The position numbers and the translations under genes are program-made. Shown here in pieces: positions 33,440-43,513 of a stretch of 64,000 bases of DNA. Origin of the DNA: Selaginella moellendorffii (lineage: Eukaryota; Streptophyta; Lycopodiopsida; Selaginellales; Selaginellaceae); assembly GCF_000143415.4 (NCBI RefSeq), contig NW_003314272.1, positions 157,438 to 221,437 on the forward strand, given 5' to 3'. Each line of letters starts with the position of its first letter. Position 1 is the stretch's first letter. The notes beneath the pieces were generated by a model. The model was not told where the DNA came from and did not search any database. It saw nothing but the letters and a program-made list of their open reading frames with translations.

Positions 33440-34566
33440 ATGAAGCAGCAATACCTAATCGCGATGCCAGCAACTGTCGCTTCCCTCCAATTGGCTGCTC
33501 TCCATCGACTACGGCCCCGATTCTTCACGGGAATCTCTGTCAAAGAGGCATTTTTTGGTGGCCGGAGAGCACGAAGAGATGCGGCTCTAGCGGTTCGTGC
33601 GACGAAGAAGAGCAGCAGCGGGGACAACAATGGTTTCAATGGCAACGGGAAGAAAGTCCCTCGTTTCGGCACGCCATTTCCAGATGGAAACTCGGAGATT
33701 GACAGCCCCGTGCCATGGGACCAACTTCCTATCAACGAGTTCAACAGCTTACAGGAATCCCAGTACTTCTCCTGGGCCGTGGAGAGCGTCTGGCTTTACT
33801 CGATGAAGATTGGTGGGATTGCTGCGTGCTGTACCGTGTTCTTGGGATGGCCGGTCGCGTCACTCAGCGTGAATCCAGAGTCCGACTTGCTCAAGTGCAC
33901 ACTCGGGGCTTTGAGTGGGGGTCTCATGGGTGCAACGTTAGCAGCTTTACGACTCTACCTTGGCTGGGCACACATCGGAGATCGTCTGTTCAGTGTTACA
34001 GTCGAGTGTAAGTACTGCCTAGCGACTGTTGTCTTTGTTTCTCTAAAACACAATTCGCTATTTTCTGCAGACGAGGAGACTGGGTGGTACGACGGCCAGG
34101 TATGTAAAATGAGATTTTCGGTGCAGACTTAGAGAGACTGAGACAGCTCGTTATTTTCTAGACTTGGATCAAACCCCCGGAAGTTTTAGCTCGCGATCGG
34201 CTGGTTGGCGCTTACACGGTACGAAAAACAGGAAAAAAAAATTTTTAAGCTCGGCTCAAATGGACGCCTTCGTTTTCCTTCCAGGTGAAGCCAGCTCTCA
34301 GCAGGGTGAGAGTGACGCTCATTGGATTGGCAGTCTCGCTCTCCATCTGCGCCGCATTACTCTTCTCCATCCCGGAGACCAGATCCAGCTTGCTGCTACA
34401 GAAGATCCAGACGCAGCCCCCTCCTCCGCGCTCCTCCATCAAAGGCTACAGTGAAAAGTCCGCTAGAACGTACGAGCCAAGCGCGTTCGTGGGTCCGGAC
34501 GAGGAATTTACGAGAGCTCCCGGAGTTGAAGATAATGGTGGAGTTCTTCCGGATTTATGTACTTGA
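33440..34566 (+). CDS. CGLD27: CGLD27-like plastid protein (Ycf36/DUF1230 family)
   Basis: Conserved plastid membrane protein of green algae, plants and diatoms, related to cyanobacterial and red-algal Ycf36; in Arabidopsis it is linked to iron deficiency. ATG at 33440 (MKQQYLIAMPATVAS) or 33464. The leader is Arg/Ala-rich and fits a transit peptide. The core contains SPVPWDQLPINEFNSLQES, a hydrophobic pair (YSMKIGGIAACCTVFLGWP and LGALSGGLMGATLAALRLYLGW), and the family hallmark YEETGWYDGQ joined across an intron to TWIKPPEVLARDRLVGAYT. It ends with another membrane span (LIGLAVSLSICAALLFSI) and a polar tail. Four exons with introns of 54-70 bp. The tail after PPPPRSSIKGY is variable. Confidence 0.9.
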
Positions 34567-34783
34567 CGCGATGAAAACAAATTTAGGCATACCGGAGATT
34601 CTCACCTTAAAATGGGCACGTGCAAAATCCCAGTGTGTTAGTTTGGGATGGATAGCTATGGAAGAAGTGGTGGTGTTGTGTAGAATGGATTTGGGGCGCA
34701 AGCACACTTGAGAGAGTGATACTTGATAGATTGATAGCTCGCAAGGACATTTGGTAGATTGCTAGCCAGAGATTTCAATCCAA

Positions 34784-36976
34784 ATGGAGATAGACTTTTG
34801 CTCGAGGTGGGATGGCTCGATGCAAATTGGGACGCGAGCGAGGGAGGAGGATCTAGTCGGCGATGGTGGCGAATTGGATCTCTGGATGTTCAGCAACAAC
34901 AAGCGGCAAAAGACCACCCATGGCGAGGAAGAAGATCACGAGCAAGGGAGGCGCACGGCGCTGCACGACATTCCGGGCTCTATCTTGGCGGCGATAATCG
35001 CTCTGGTGCCCGACACACGCAGCCGCAACGCAGCGTCACTCGTGTGCAAGGAGTGGCACGCAATGGAGCGCGCGACGCGACGCCGGCTGTGCCTCCGCGG
35101 CAGCTCCGCCCAGCTCCACATGCTGCCCACCACCTTCCATGCCGTGCGGCACCTCGACGTCTCCAACGTCTCGCCCTGGGGCACCACGCTGTACGCCGCC
35201 CACTCGGCGGTGTGCGGCCAGCTTACCGCGCGGTGGCTCAACCGGGCCTTCCCCAGCGTCGTGGATCTCACCGTCTACGCCCGCGATGGTACGGACATCC
35301 AGCTCGTGGCCGCCTCCTGGCCCGACCTTGAGACCGTACGCCTGGTTCGATGGCACCAGCGCCCCACCGGCGCCGGCGGCGATGGCAGCGATGGCGGCGA
35401 CGCCGCCATGGAGCTCCGCGGCCTCCTCTCTTCGTGCCCCCGCCTCACCCATCTCGACCTCTCGCGCTTCTACTGCTGGGCCGAGGACATTGCGCCCGCG
35501 CTCCAGGCCAGCCCATCCGCCAATCTCCGCGTCCTCAACCTCCTCAAGCTCTCGCCCGAGGGATTCAAGGCCGCGGAGCTCCTCGCCATCGCCGCCGCGT
35601 GTGGGATCAACCTCGAGGAGCTCTACGCGCTGTGCGAGTTCGATCCGCGGTTCCTCGACTGCTTGAGCGACGAGTGCCTGATCCAGGTCGCCGACTACTG
35701 CCCGCACCTCCGCGTGCTCCACCTCGTGGATTCCACGCAGTTCTCCGCCAGCCGCGATCCCGCCAGCGATGATCCGGTGTTTGGCGCCCCCGCGCTCGAC
35801 GCCAGCGTCACGGTCCGGGGGCTGGAGTCCCTGTTCCAGGCGCTGCCGCTGCTGGAAGATCTCGCGCTGCTGCTAGGCCACAAGGTAAGAGACTCCGCCC
35901 CGGCATTCGAGGCCCTGGCCAAGAGCTCCAAGAGCGTCCACGCGCTCCACCTCGGCCACTTCCAGGGCTTGTGCTCGGGCAGCAATGGGATCGCGCGCTG
36001 CGGCGCCGCCGGGCTGCGGACCCTCCAGCTCCGGAGCTGTGACGATCTCACGGACGCCGCGCTGGGCGCCATCGCCAGCGCCAGCCCACAGATCTCCTGG
36101 CTGGGCCTCCGCCGCTGCCCGCTCGTCACCCCGGCTGGCCTCTCCTCGTGCGTCTCGATTCTCCGCCGGAGTCTCACCCGCGTGGAGATCGAGTGCTGCC
36201 CGACGCTGTCCACGCGCAATCTCCTCCGCGCGCTAGCTCCGGTGCGATCCACGCTCCAGCACCTCCACGTCGATTGCGTGTGGGATGCGGACCTGGAAGA
36301 AGAAGAACAAGGAGGGGCTGAGCAAGAGCAAGAGCAAGATCAAGCGCTGGATCTCTTCGGAAATCTCGCCTGGAAGAAGCTCCACCACCTCTCGCTGTGG
36401 ATCTCGGCAGCGCATCTCATCAGCCCGCTCGTCCAGATGAATCTCATCTCCCACTGCCCGCTCCTCCGCGAGCTCAGCATCCGGGTGGAGGGCGACTGCC
36501 GCCTCTTCGCCAAGCCGCAAGCTCGCGAGTTTGGGCTGCGCTCCTTCGCGCGCTTCCCATCGCTGGCGAGCCTCCGCCTGGATCTCAGCGAGGCGGTGGG
36601 CTACGCGCTCAGTGCCCCCGGCGGCAACCGCGATCTCAGCATCTGGGAGCGCTTCTACCTCCAGGGGATCCAGTCACTGCCCGGCCTCCAGGAGCTCGAC
36701 TACTTCCCTCCCTCGGACAAGGACGTGAACTATCGCGGGATGACGCTGCCGGGAGTGGGACTGATCTCGCAGTGCCATGGTCTCCGCAAGCTCTTCGTGC
36801 ATGGCACCGCGTACGAGCACCTCTTCATGATGCTGCTCAAGATCTATAACTTGCGCGACGTCCAGCTCCGCGCGGACTACTTCCCGGCCCCGGATATGGA
36901 GACGTCCACCGAGATGAGAGCCGAGTCGTGCAAGCGGTTTGAGACTCTACTCGAGAAGCGTGGCTTCCCCGACTAG
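34784..36976 (+). CDS. MAX2: MAX2/D3 F-box LRR protein of strigolactone and karrikin signalling
   Basis: Single exon, 730 codons. F-box near residues 60-95 (ALHDIPGSILAAIIALVP, NAASLVCKEWHAMERATR), then leucine-rich repeats to the end. MAX2 hallmarks in order: HLDVSNVSPWGTTL, VRLVRWHQR, LDLSRFYCWAEDIAPAL, EFDPRFLDCLSDECL, LRVLHLVDS, HLGHFQGLCS, LHVDCVWD followed by an acidic insert (EEEEQGGAEQEQEQDQ), WKKLHHLSLWI, SIRVEGDC, DLSIWERFYLQGI, ELDYFPPSDKDVN, LRKLFVHGTAYEHLF, and the C-terminal helix region NLRDVQLRADYFPAPD and STEMRAESCKRFE. As part of an SCF E3 ligase in the nucleus it targets SMXL-type repressors. The ~50 residues before the F-box are longer than in flowering plants. Codons are very GC-rich. 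Confidence 0.95.
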   Translation: MEIDFCSRWDGSMQIGTRAREEDLVGDGGELDLWMFSNNKRQKTTHGEEEDHEQGRRTALHDIPGSILAAIIALVPDTRSRNAASLVCKEWHAMERATRRRLCLRGSSAQLHMLPTTFHAVRHLDVSNVSPWGTTLYAAHSAVCGQLTARWLNRAFPSVVDLTVYARDGTDIQLVAASWPDLETVRLVRWHQRPTGAGGDGSDGGDAAMELRGLLSSCPRLTHLDLSRFYCWAEDIAPALQASPSANLRVLNLLKLSPEGFKAAELLAIAAACGINLEELYALCEFDPRFLDCLSDECLIQVADYCPHLRVLHLVDSTQFSASRDPASDDPVFGAPALDASVTVRGLESLFQALPLLEDLALLLGHKVRDSAPAFEALAKSSKSVHALHLGHFQGLCSGSNGIARCGAAGLRTLQLRSCDDLTDAALGAIASASPQISWLGLRRCPLVTPAGLSSCVSILRRSLTRVEIECCPTLSTRNLLRALAPVRSTLQHLHVDCVWDADLEEEEQGGAEQEQEQDQALDLFGNLAWKKLHHLSLWISAAHLISPLVQMNLISHCPLLRELSIRVEGDCRLFAKPQAREFGLRSFARFPSLASLRLDLSEAVGYALSAPGGNRDLSIWERFYLQGIQSLPGLQELDYFPPSDKDVNYRGMTLPGVGLISQCHGLRKLFVHGTAYEHLFMMLLKIYNLRDVQLRADYFPAPDMETSTEMRAESCKRFETLLEKRGFPD

Positions 36977-37556
36977 AAATCTGGAAGAAAGCAAGATAAG
37001 TTTGTGACATCGATCGTATCGTACCGTACCAGCTATCAAGATGTTCGCGACGAACTCGGATCGATCAACCGAAGCGAGATCGAAAAGTTGGCAATGCGAT
37101 CGTGGAAAATAAGCCTTTTCATCCGTTCCTCCGTTCTGGGGAGTTTGATTAGTGTCGTATCAGACGATGTTCTGGAAGGCCACAAAAAGAGTGACATGAC
37201 CGACGTACAGAGAGTGATATTATAGAGCGGGGCCAGCCCTTTACCTCAGTGGGAGCAGTGAATAAAGTAGACTCTTCTCGCGAGAAAAAGCAAGATGAAA
37301 CAGTCAGCAGCGAGTCCATTAGAAGAATTCCTAGATTATTTTCACCTTTGGAGTCGATTCTTTTCGCCTTCTCGTTGACAAAATATCAAAGTGAGTCAGG
37401 CCGCACAACAAAGGAAAAGAAAAATCGCTCACGTTTAGAAAGAGTGCACCAGATCGTTGCAGCGGCAGAGTGACGAAAATCTCTGCAGGATTTTCGATCC
37501 TGTAGCATCTCGTCAGGAATAAAGAAAGAAAAAAAGGTAAAAAGGAAGTGTGTACC
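36977..37556. other. Intergenic DNA between MAX2 and a PPR gene (convergent)
   Basis: About 580 bp that must hold both 3' ends. Small open frames are not protein-like. A/T-rich runs near 37520-37545 may serve polyadenylation of the minus-strand PPR gene. Nothing else is seen. Confidence 0.4.
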
Positions 37557-39758
37557 TCAAGATAGAAATTCCCGGCCGCTGAGAAAAAAATCCATGTAGC
37601 TCCAGCCTGGTCTCTTCTTGATTCCTCTCTGGCTCATGATCCTCCTCACGTTTGTCGCATCGTCCCAGTTCCCAGCAGCAGCATGGGTGTTCGACAGAAG
37701 AAGATAAGCCGACGCATTCTCCGGTTCCAGAGAAAACACTCGCTCGGCAGCAACAGCTCCTCGTCTCGAGTCTCCGATGCTCCGGCATGCGCTCAGCAAG
37801 ATCATCCATGCAACCACGTCCGGGTCGAAAGGCATGGCGACGATCAGCTCTTCCGCTTGCTCCAGCTGTCCAGCTCTGCCAAGAAGCCCGATCATGCAAA
37901 GGTAGAGATCGTAAGGTGGAACGATGGCATAGTCCTCCTGTGCTGAGGTGAAGAAAAACCAAGCATCAGTAAGCATTCCTCCATGGCTGCAAGCGCACAA
38001 AACACTTACGACGACGATCCAGTCCGGAACCAAGCCTCCGAGGTTCAAGTTTTGGAAGAGCTCGATGGCACCAGCCGCACAGCCGTTTTGCGCGAAAGCC
38101 ACGATGGTGGCCGTCCAGGAACCTATATCGTGCCTCGGCATTTTCTCGAGCATCGTCCTCGCCTCCATCAAAAGGCCACACTTTCCATACATGTTGATCA
38201 GAGCCGTGCCAACTGAAATCTCCGAGACAACCCCGCCTTGGACGATGCTTGCATGGATAAGTTTGCCTTCTCGAGGTGCCACAAGGCTTGAACATGCCTG
38301 TAAAACGCTGGTGTAGGAGACCTTGTCCGCTCGGAAACCTTCCAGATCCATCAGCTTGAACAGCCGAAGAGCAATTTCTGCGTGACCACTTTCAGCATAG
38401 GTTGCGATCATGGAAGTCCATGAAACTGTATCTTGCTCTGGCATTGAATCAAACACCTTCCTCGCGTTGTCCAATTCTTCGCTCCGTGCATAGCTTGTGA
38501 TCATTGTCGTCCAAGCAACAAGATTACGCTGAGGCATTTTCTCGAACACGCACCGAGCAGCTTGCAGCTCCCCGTTGAGAGAGTAGACGCTGAGCATTGC
38601 GTTCCAAGAGACGATGTTTGGTCGTGGAATCCGGCTAAACATCCTCCACGACTCTTGGAGCTGTCCGTTCTGGCCGTAAGCCACCACCATCGCTGTCCAG
38701 GAGATCACATCTCTCTCCTTCATCTCCAAGAACAAGTTTTCGGCCTCTTCAATGTTGCTGCTTTGAGAGTGAGTTTGCACCATGGCGTTCCACGAAACCA
38801 AGTTCCTCTTCGGCATTTTGTCGAACACACTCCTCGCTTCATCCAGAGCCCGGTTCTGAGCATAAGCCACTATCATCGCGTTCCAAGACATGACGTCGTG
38901 CTGAGTGACACTGTCAAAGATTTCTTTTGCTTCTTCGGCATCGCCACCTTCAGCATACGCCAGCAGCATTGCAGTGCACGAAGCAACGCTGTGCTCGGGC
39001 ATGTCTTCAAAGATTTCTCTCGCAGCATCGATCTTCCCCGACTGAGCGTAAGAGGTGACCATCGCGATCCAGGAAGCTCTATCCCACTCTGCCATCCGAT
39101 CAAACACTCCTTTCGTTTCTTCCAGGCTTCCGCGAGCCGAGGAAGCCTGAAGCACCAAGTTCCAAGATATCAAATCCTTCACTGGCAGTCTGTGAAAAAA
39201 ATCCCAGGCCTCTCCATGATGCGCGTAGCCTTGCAGCATCGAATTGCAAGTAACCAAGTTCCACCCCGGCATCCCCTCAAACACTCTTCTCGCATCTTTC
39301 AACATTCCAGCCGCGGCATGAGCCGTCACGAGAGCGTTCCACGGAACTAGATTCTTCTCCGGCATCTCATCGAAGACGCGCCTCGCATCGACCAAGAATC
39401 CATCCTGGCTGTAGATTCCTATCATGGCGGTACAGGAAACCATATCCCTCTGAGGCATTCTCTGGAATACGATCTTGGATCTATCCAAATGCCCGTTCTC
39501 GGCATACGCTCCACACAAGAGCGTCCACGAGAAGACATTCTTCCTGTGGATCCTTGCAAATGCCGCAAGCGATTTCTCCACCTGGCCGCAGCTCCCATAC
39601 ATCCGGACGAGCAAATTTCCCAAAATCGTTCCGCGATCCATCCCCGTCGCGGCAAAATGCGCGTGGAGCTTCCTGCCTTCGCCAAGATCCCTGGCATCAC
39701 CGAGGTGCCGCAGCCAGGAGACGAGGAGATGCGATCCATCGGCGGCCCTCCCGCGCAT
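37557..39758 (-). CDS. Pentatricopeptide-repeat protein with E-type end, intronless
   Basis: Single open frame. I choose the ATG at 39758 (MRGRAADGSHLL), giving about 733 residues. The frame stays open to an ATG at 39932, but that would overlap the divergent SmD1 gene and its leader. PPR units of 31-35 residues run from about residue 50 (NVFSWTLLCGAYAENG, DMVSCTAMIGIYSQDG, NLVPWNALVTAHAAAG and so on). The C-terminal E and E+ type motifs follow (WMILLSACRSIGDSRRG, NWDDATNVRRIMSQRGIKK). There is no DYW domain, so any editing role would need a partner deaminase. The chosen start gives no clear transit peptide. It is related in style to the PPR at 12386-14164. Confidence 0.93.
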   Translation of the reverse strand: MRGRAADGSHLLVSWLRHLGDARDLGEGRKLHAHFAATGMDRGTILGNLLVRMYGSCGQVEKSLAAFARIHRKNVFSWTLLCGAYAENGHLDRSKIVFQRMPQRDMVSCTAMIGIYSQDGFLVDARRVFDEMPEKNLVPWNALVTAHAAAGMLKDARRVFEGMPGWNLVTCNSMLQGYAHHGEAWDFFHRLPVKDLISWNLVLQASSARGSLEETKGVFDRMAEWDRASWIAMVTSYAQSGKIDAAREIFEDMPEHSVASCTAMLLAYAEGGDAEEAKEIFDSVTQHDVMSWNAMIVAYAQNRALDEARSVFDKMPKRNLVSWNAMVQTHSQSSNIEEAENLFLEMKERDVISWTAMVVAYGQNGQLQESWRMFSRIPRPNIVSWNAMLSVYSLNGELQAARCVFEKMPQRNLVAWTTMITSYARSEELDNARKVFDSMPEQDTVSWTSMIATYAESGHAEIALRLFKLMDLEGFRADKVSYTSVLQACSSLVAPREGKLIHASIVQGGVVSEISVGTALINMYGKCGLLMEARTMLEKMPRHDIGSWTATIVAFAQNGCAAGAIELFQNLNLGGLVPDWIVVVSVLCACSHGGMLTDAWFFFTSAQEDYAIVPPYDLYLCMIGLLGRAGQLEQAEELIVAMPFDPDVVAWMILLSACRSIGDSRRGAVAAERVFSLEPENASAYLLLSNTHAAAGNWDDATNVRRIMSQRGIKKRPGWSYMDFFLSGREFLS

Positions 39759-39875
39759 CCACACATTAGGGCGAGTGGCAGTGTGGGTTTTAGTTTGGTC
39801 TAGGTTAGGGTTTTTGTGCGCGGCAAGAACTCCCAGTGTAGAAGGCGGCTTTGCGAGCGAGGAGACGCCGCCGAG
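39759..39875. promoter_or_regulatory. 117-bp divergent promoter of PPR and SmD1 with telo-box
   Basis: CTAGGTTAGGGTTTTT at 39800-39815 contains the telo-box TTAGGGTT in the SmD1 sense, about 60 nt before its ATG. No TATA box is seen. Confidence 0.5.
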
Positions 39876-40443
39876 ATGAAGCTCGTGAGGTACGTCGGCG
39901 CATCTCCATCGCCTCTCCTCTTTCTCTTCCACAGGGTTTAGGGTTCTCGCGCACTGACAGTCTGATTTCTCGCTTCTCCCAGATTTCTGATGAAGCTAAA
40001 CAACGAGACAGTATCCATCGAGCTCAAGAATGGGACTATTGTGAATGGAACAATCACAGGTTTGATCTCTAGGCTAGTTTCTAGCGATTGTTTTCTCTGA
40101 TAAGTTTCCCTTTTTCTCTGGTGTGTAGGCGTGGATATCAGCATGAACACCCATCTCAAAGCCGTGAAGCTGGTGTTGAAAGGGAAGAACCCCGTCACAA
40201 TGGATCATCTCAGCATCCGAGGGAACAACATCCGCTACTACATTCTACCCGACAGCTTGAATCTCGAGACGCTGCTCGTGGACGATACGCCCAGAGTGAA
40301 GCAGAAGAAACCAGCGGCGGGTATGATCATCCTTGTTCTTCGTGCTTGCTTCTAAATTTGTGCTGCTTTTCTTCCTTCCAGGCAAACCGGCTGGCCGAGG
40401 ACGGGGCCGAGGTCGGGGCCGGGGCCGAGGCCGAGGCCGATAG
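39876..40443 (+). CDS. SMD1: Small nuclear ribonucleoprotein SmD1
   Basis: Core Sm protein of spliceosomal snRNPs. Four exons: 39876-39889 (MKLVR), then [17 protein letters not shown], then [37 protein letters not shown] and a last short exon from 40382. Sm1 ([17 protein letters not shown]) and Sm2 ([13 protein letters not shown]) motifs are intact. The C-terminus is a Gly-Arg tail (GRGRGRGR...) ending at TAG 40441-40443, the usual site of Arg methylation. About 115 residues. Introns are 60-95 bp. A second TTTAGGGTT occurs inside intron 1. Confidence 0.96.
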
Positions 40444-40557
40444 GAGTCGACCGGAGTGTATGATATTTTGTGAAAGCAAGAAGCCGCCAGCCTCCCAGTT
40501 AACCGGAAGAAGAAAAAAAAATGGTAGTCCCTCGAGGTTGTATCTTTCCTTTCCATG

Positions 40558-41487
40558 TCAACTCCTTTCGTTCACCATCAATAGTTGCAAGAGTGCTCCA
40601 GCCTTGGACTTTGCCCGCTGCGTTCCGGCCGAGAGCAAGCTACACAGCGCCGAGACGCACACATCGAACTCGATGAGCTTCTCGACGACGGCGTCGCCGC
40701 CCGTTTGACACAGCGCGAGCAGCGCGGCGCTGGCGTGCTCCCGGCACCGCGACGACTCCCCGGGCTCGAGGAGCTCCACCAAGAGGGCCAGGATCTTGGG
40801 CTTGCTCAGCGCCGCCACGCCCTCGTCGCAGGAGGCGAGCTGCGTGAGCAGCGCGAGAGCGTCGGCGGCGGCGTTGTCGACGTTGCCACTGTCGTCCCTC
40901 TTTGGGATTCTAACCCTACGCTCCACCATGGCCAGCAAGATCTCGAGAGTACCTTTGCGGATGATCCTCGACTTGTTTAGCGGCGAGAGGGAGAGGTGGA
41001 AGAGGGCCTTGATCGCGTCCTTCCTGGACCGCGGCGACTCGTGCTGGAGGAGCTCCAGCAGCGCCGTCATCACGCCCTCCTTCTCGCCGATTGGATTCCT
41101 GTACTCCTCGACCATGAGCACGCTGAAGAGCGTCGTGGCGGCGTTCTGCCGCGATTCCTCCCGCGCGCCGCAGCGCACCGTGTCGGCGATGCGATCGATC
41201 GCGCCGCGCGTCTCCACGATGCGCCCCTTGTTGGCGTGCGCGATGGAGGTGTTGAGGAGGCAAGTGATGGCGTCCTCTTGCACGGCCGGGTCGGGCGAGG
41301 AGAGAAGGCGGACGAGATGGGGGATTGCGCCCGCGTCGCCGATGCATAGCCTGTGATCGTCGTCGCGCTTGGATAGAATCCGCAGCGTGTGTACCATGTC
41401 CTTCTGATCACTCAAAGAGCCCATCACCATGCTCGTCACTAGCGCATCCACCCGGATCATCAACGAATCTAGCGATTCCATATCCAT
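40558..41487 (-). CDS. Armadillo-repeat protein (PUB-like repeats without U-box)
   Basis: Single exon, 309 codons. Starts MDMESLDSLMIRVDALVTSM. ARM repeats fill the protein: AGAIPHLVRLLSSPDPAVQEDAITCLLN, ESRQNAATTLFSVLMVEEYR, ESPRSRKDAIKALFHLSLSP, NVDNAAADALALLTQLAS, CREHASAALLALCQTGGDA, ending GALLQLLMVNERS. The arrangement is that of the ARM part of plant U-box E3 ligases, but no U-box precedes it, so it is likely an adaptor or a free ARM protein. Convergent with SmD1 (114 bp between stops). Coding GC is high. Confidence 0.9.
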   Translation of the reverse strand: MDMESLDSLMIRVDALVTSMVMGSLSDQKDMVHTLRILSKRDDDHRLCIGDAGAIPHLVRLLSSPDPAVQEDAITCLLNTSIAHANKGRIVETRGAIDRIADTVRCGAREESRQNAATTLFSVLMVEEYRNPIGEKEGVMTALLELLQHESPRSRKDAIKALFHLSLSPLNKSRIIRKGTLEILLAMVERRVRIPKRDDSGNVDNAAADALALLTQLASCDEGVAALSKPKILALLVELLEPGESSRCREHASAALLALCQTGGDAVVEKLIEFDVCVSALCSLLSAGTQRAKSKAGALLQLLMVNERS

Positions 41488-41729
41488 AGCCGCCGCTAAA
41501 AAAGAGCAGCACCCTCCTTCCTCTTGCTTGCTTTTCGTAACAACGTGTCCGTACGAGAAACTGGCATGTGGTCACTTTCCCGTAGGACGCACGGCCGCTT
41601 GAATGGATCAAAAGAAAACTTCATCTAAAATGGTGGCTCGCAGCGAACCTGGGAGACGCGACCTCCTGTTTTTGCAACGAAATTTTCACAGCCTTCCTTC
41701 GGCCCGAAGGCCCGAGCGATCTTCCTGCG

Positions 41730-43149
41730 CTAGTAGATTTTGTAGTACTGCGATCGGGATGCGCTACGCCTGGCGCAGCAGCCAACCGAGTAGACGACAA
41801 TCTGCAAGAGAACAGCGTGAGTCATCGATGACGTAAGGAATAGAATCGCATTTCTTCTTCTCATTTTTTTCCCCGGTACCAGGATGACGAAGAGGACAAC
41901 GTTGAAGGTTGACATGCGGCGCCATTTCTTCTTTAAGTACTCCGCCACTCCAGCTCTTTTTCAAGCAAGAAAACAATCCAACCATAAGACGACAGGCGAC
42001 TTCACACACAAAGTAGGTAGCGGATAATGCTTACCTGCAAGAATCGCAGTTGTAGCATTTGGTCTCGCGGTCGTTCTTATACGTTCTGCAGTCCTTGTTC
42101 GAGCTTCGTATCCGAGATGTGAGGTCGTAGAACGTTGAGTTCTTCATCGCAAAGCCACACCTGCAAAACAAGAGATTAGTCCTGGAATTATGGAGTTTTC
42201 TCTCAACTCAGATGGTGGCCTGCAGCAGCCTGACTCGATCGAGCTCAGCTTGCCGTTCCTCATGCTCCTGATGGTCTGACAACATAAAATCACGGAGAAT
42301 TGTCCAAGAGAAAACGAATAAATGCTTACATACATGATACTTCTTAGGGAGCTCGTTGCATAAGCTAGTTTGCACAAAACAGCTCTTGAGATGCTTCCAC
42401 CTCGCCGGGTCATTCGTCTGACAAAATAAATTGATAAAAAACGTCACAAGGAAAAGAGTTTTAAACCTGTTTCTGGATCCAGTGGGAATAGTCTCCGAGC
42501 CTGTACTCCTTGAATCTGGAAACGACAATTCAAGCATGACATGTCCTTATTCTGACTACTTGAAAAGTAAAATCTCTTACGCTTGACCACTGATAGCATG
42601 TCCAGCGCCTTTGCTTGTCACAACGAACCTGGAGGAACAGCAAGCTTGATTATCAAGCTCAATCAGCATTTGCAACTTACGCAAAAACAGTGAAAACGGC
42701 AACTCCAGCGATCAGGAGGAACAAAACAGTCAGGTACTGTTGCAATGTCAAGGAGAAAAGAAATTGAAGATAGAAAAAGAAAAGGAAGGATACAGTCCAC
42801 AAGAGGCAAACGTTGTCCCTCCAAGCTCCAACACAGCCAACGAGTGAGCTGTAACACCCAGGAAGAACATTAATTCGCACATTTATTCCATGGCTATTCC
42901 ATGAGGAAAAGGTCTTACAGGATCAAAGAGAACGCTCCAATGACGAGAACAGGAGCCGTGAAAAACTTCTCGCAATCCCCATGCTTGGCAGCCAGGAAAA
43001 TCCCGAAAGACAAAATCGCCAGTGACGCAATCTGTGACATCAGATCGAAAATACTTCCCAATGCCGATCGCGCCACATACCAGAGTGATCAAGTTTATCC
43101 AAGTGATCACGAAGGAGCTGATCCGATACCGTCCCATTGTCGAATCCAC
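41730..43149 (-). CDS. Tetraspanin
   Basis: Four-span plasma-membrane organiser. Starts MDSTMGRYRISSF at 43149 (or MGRYR at 43137). Span 1 is FVITWINLITLIASLAILSFGIF (split by an intron). Then CEKFFTAPVLVIGAFSLIL (span 2), SLVGCVGAWRDN, span 3 LTVLFLLIAGVAVFTVFAFVV, and a large extracellular loop with SHWIQKQ, FVQTSLC and the signature GCCRPPSEC followed by paired cysteines (CYNCDSCKAG). Span 4 is FNVVLFVILVIVVYSVGCC. The short C-terminus ends SRSQYYKIY, TAG at 41730. Nine or so small exons with short introns. CTAGGGTTC lies about 95 nt upstream in the same sense. Confidence 0.92.
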
Positions 43150-43513
43150 TGCGCTTGCAAGAAAGAAAAGATTCTCTGCATCGATTCACGGCGCCAGGAT
43201 TCACAAACCTGATCGATCGACCGCGCCGTGATCTCACATTCGTGAACCCTAGAAGCACGACGGGCGAACGAAAAAGCTCCCAGGAATGGTACTAGCTCGT
43301 TACCTAGGAGTTAAAACACTGCATGGGTAATCACGCATCTGGATTGAAAACCTGTCAGTAAATGACACGTGTCTGCTAGCGAGTGGACTAAACCTAAGCG
43401 GGAAAATATTTGAAAAGTTCCCTGACAGTGACTGCTGCCCTAGAACGTACGAAGGAGAAAGTTACTTTCATGATTTACCGGGGTCATCGATCCAAAGATA
43501 TTCCAGCCCTAAG

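Noticed and set aside
34936-36849. Several long ORFs overlapping MAX2 in other frames
   Set aside because: Same cause: high GC with few stop codons. Only the MAX2 frame has family motifs.
39759-39932. Longer PPR start at 39932
   Set aside because: It would run through the SmD1 start and leader on the opposite strand and adds no transit peptide or PPR unit.
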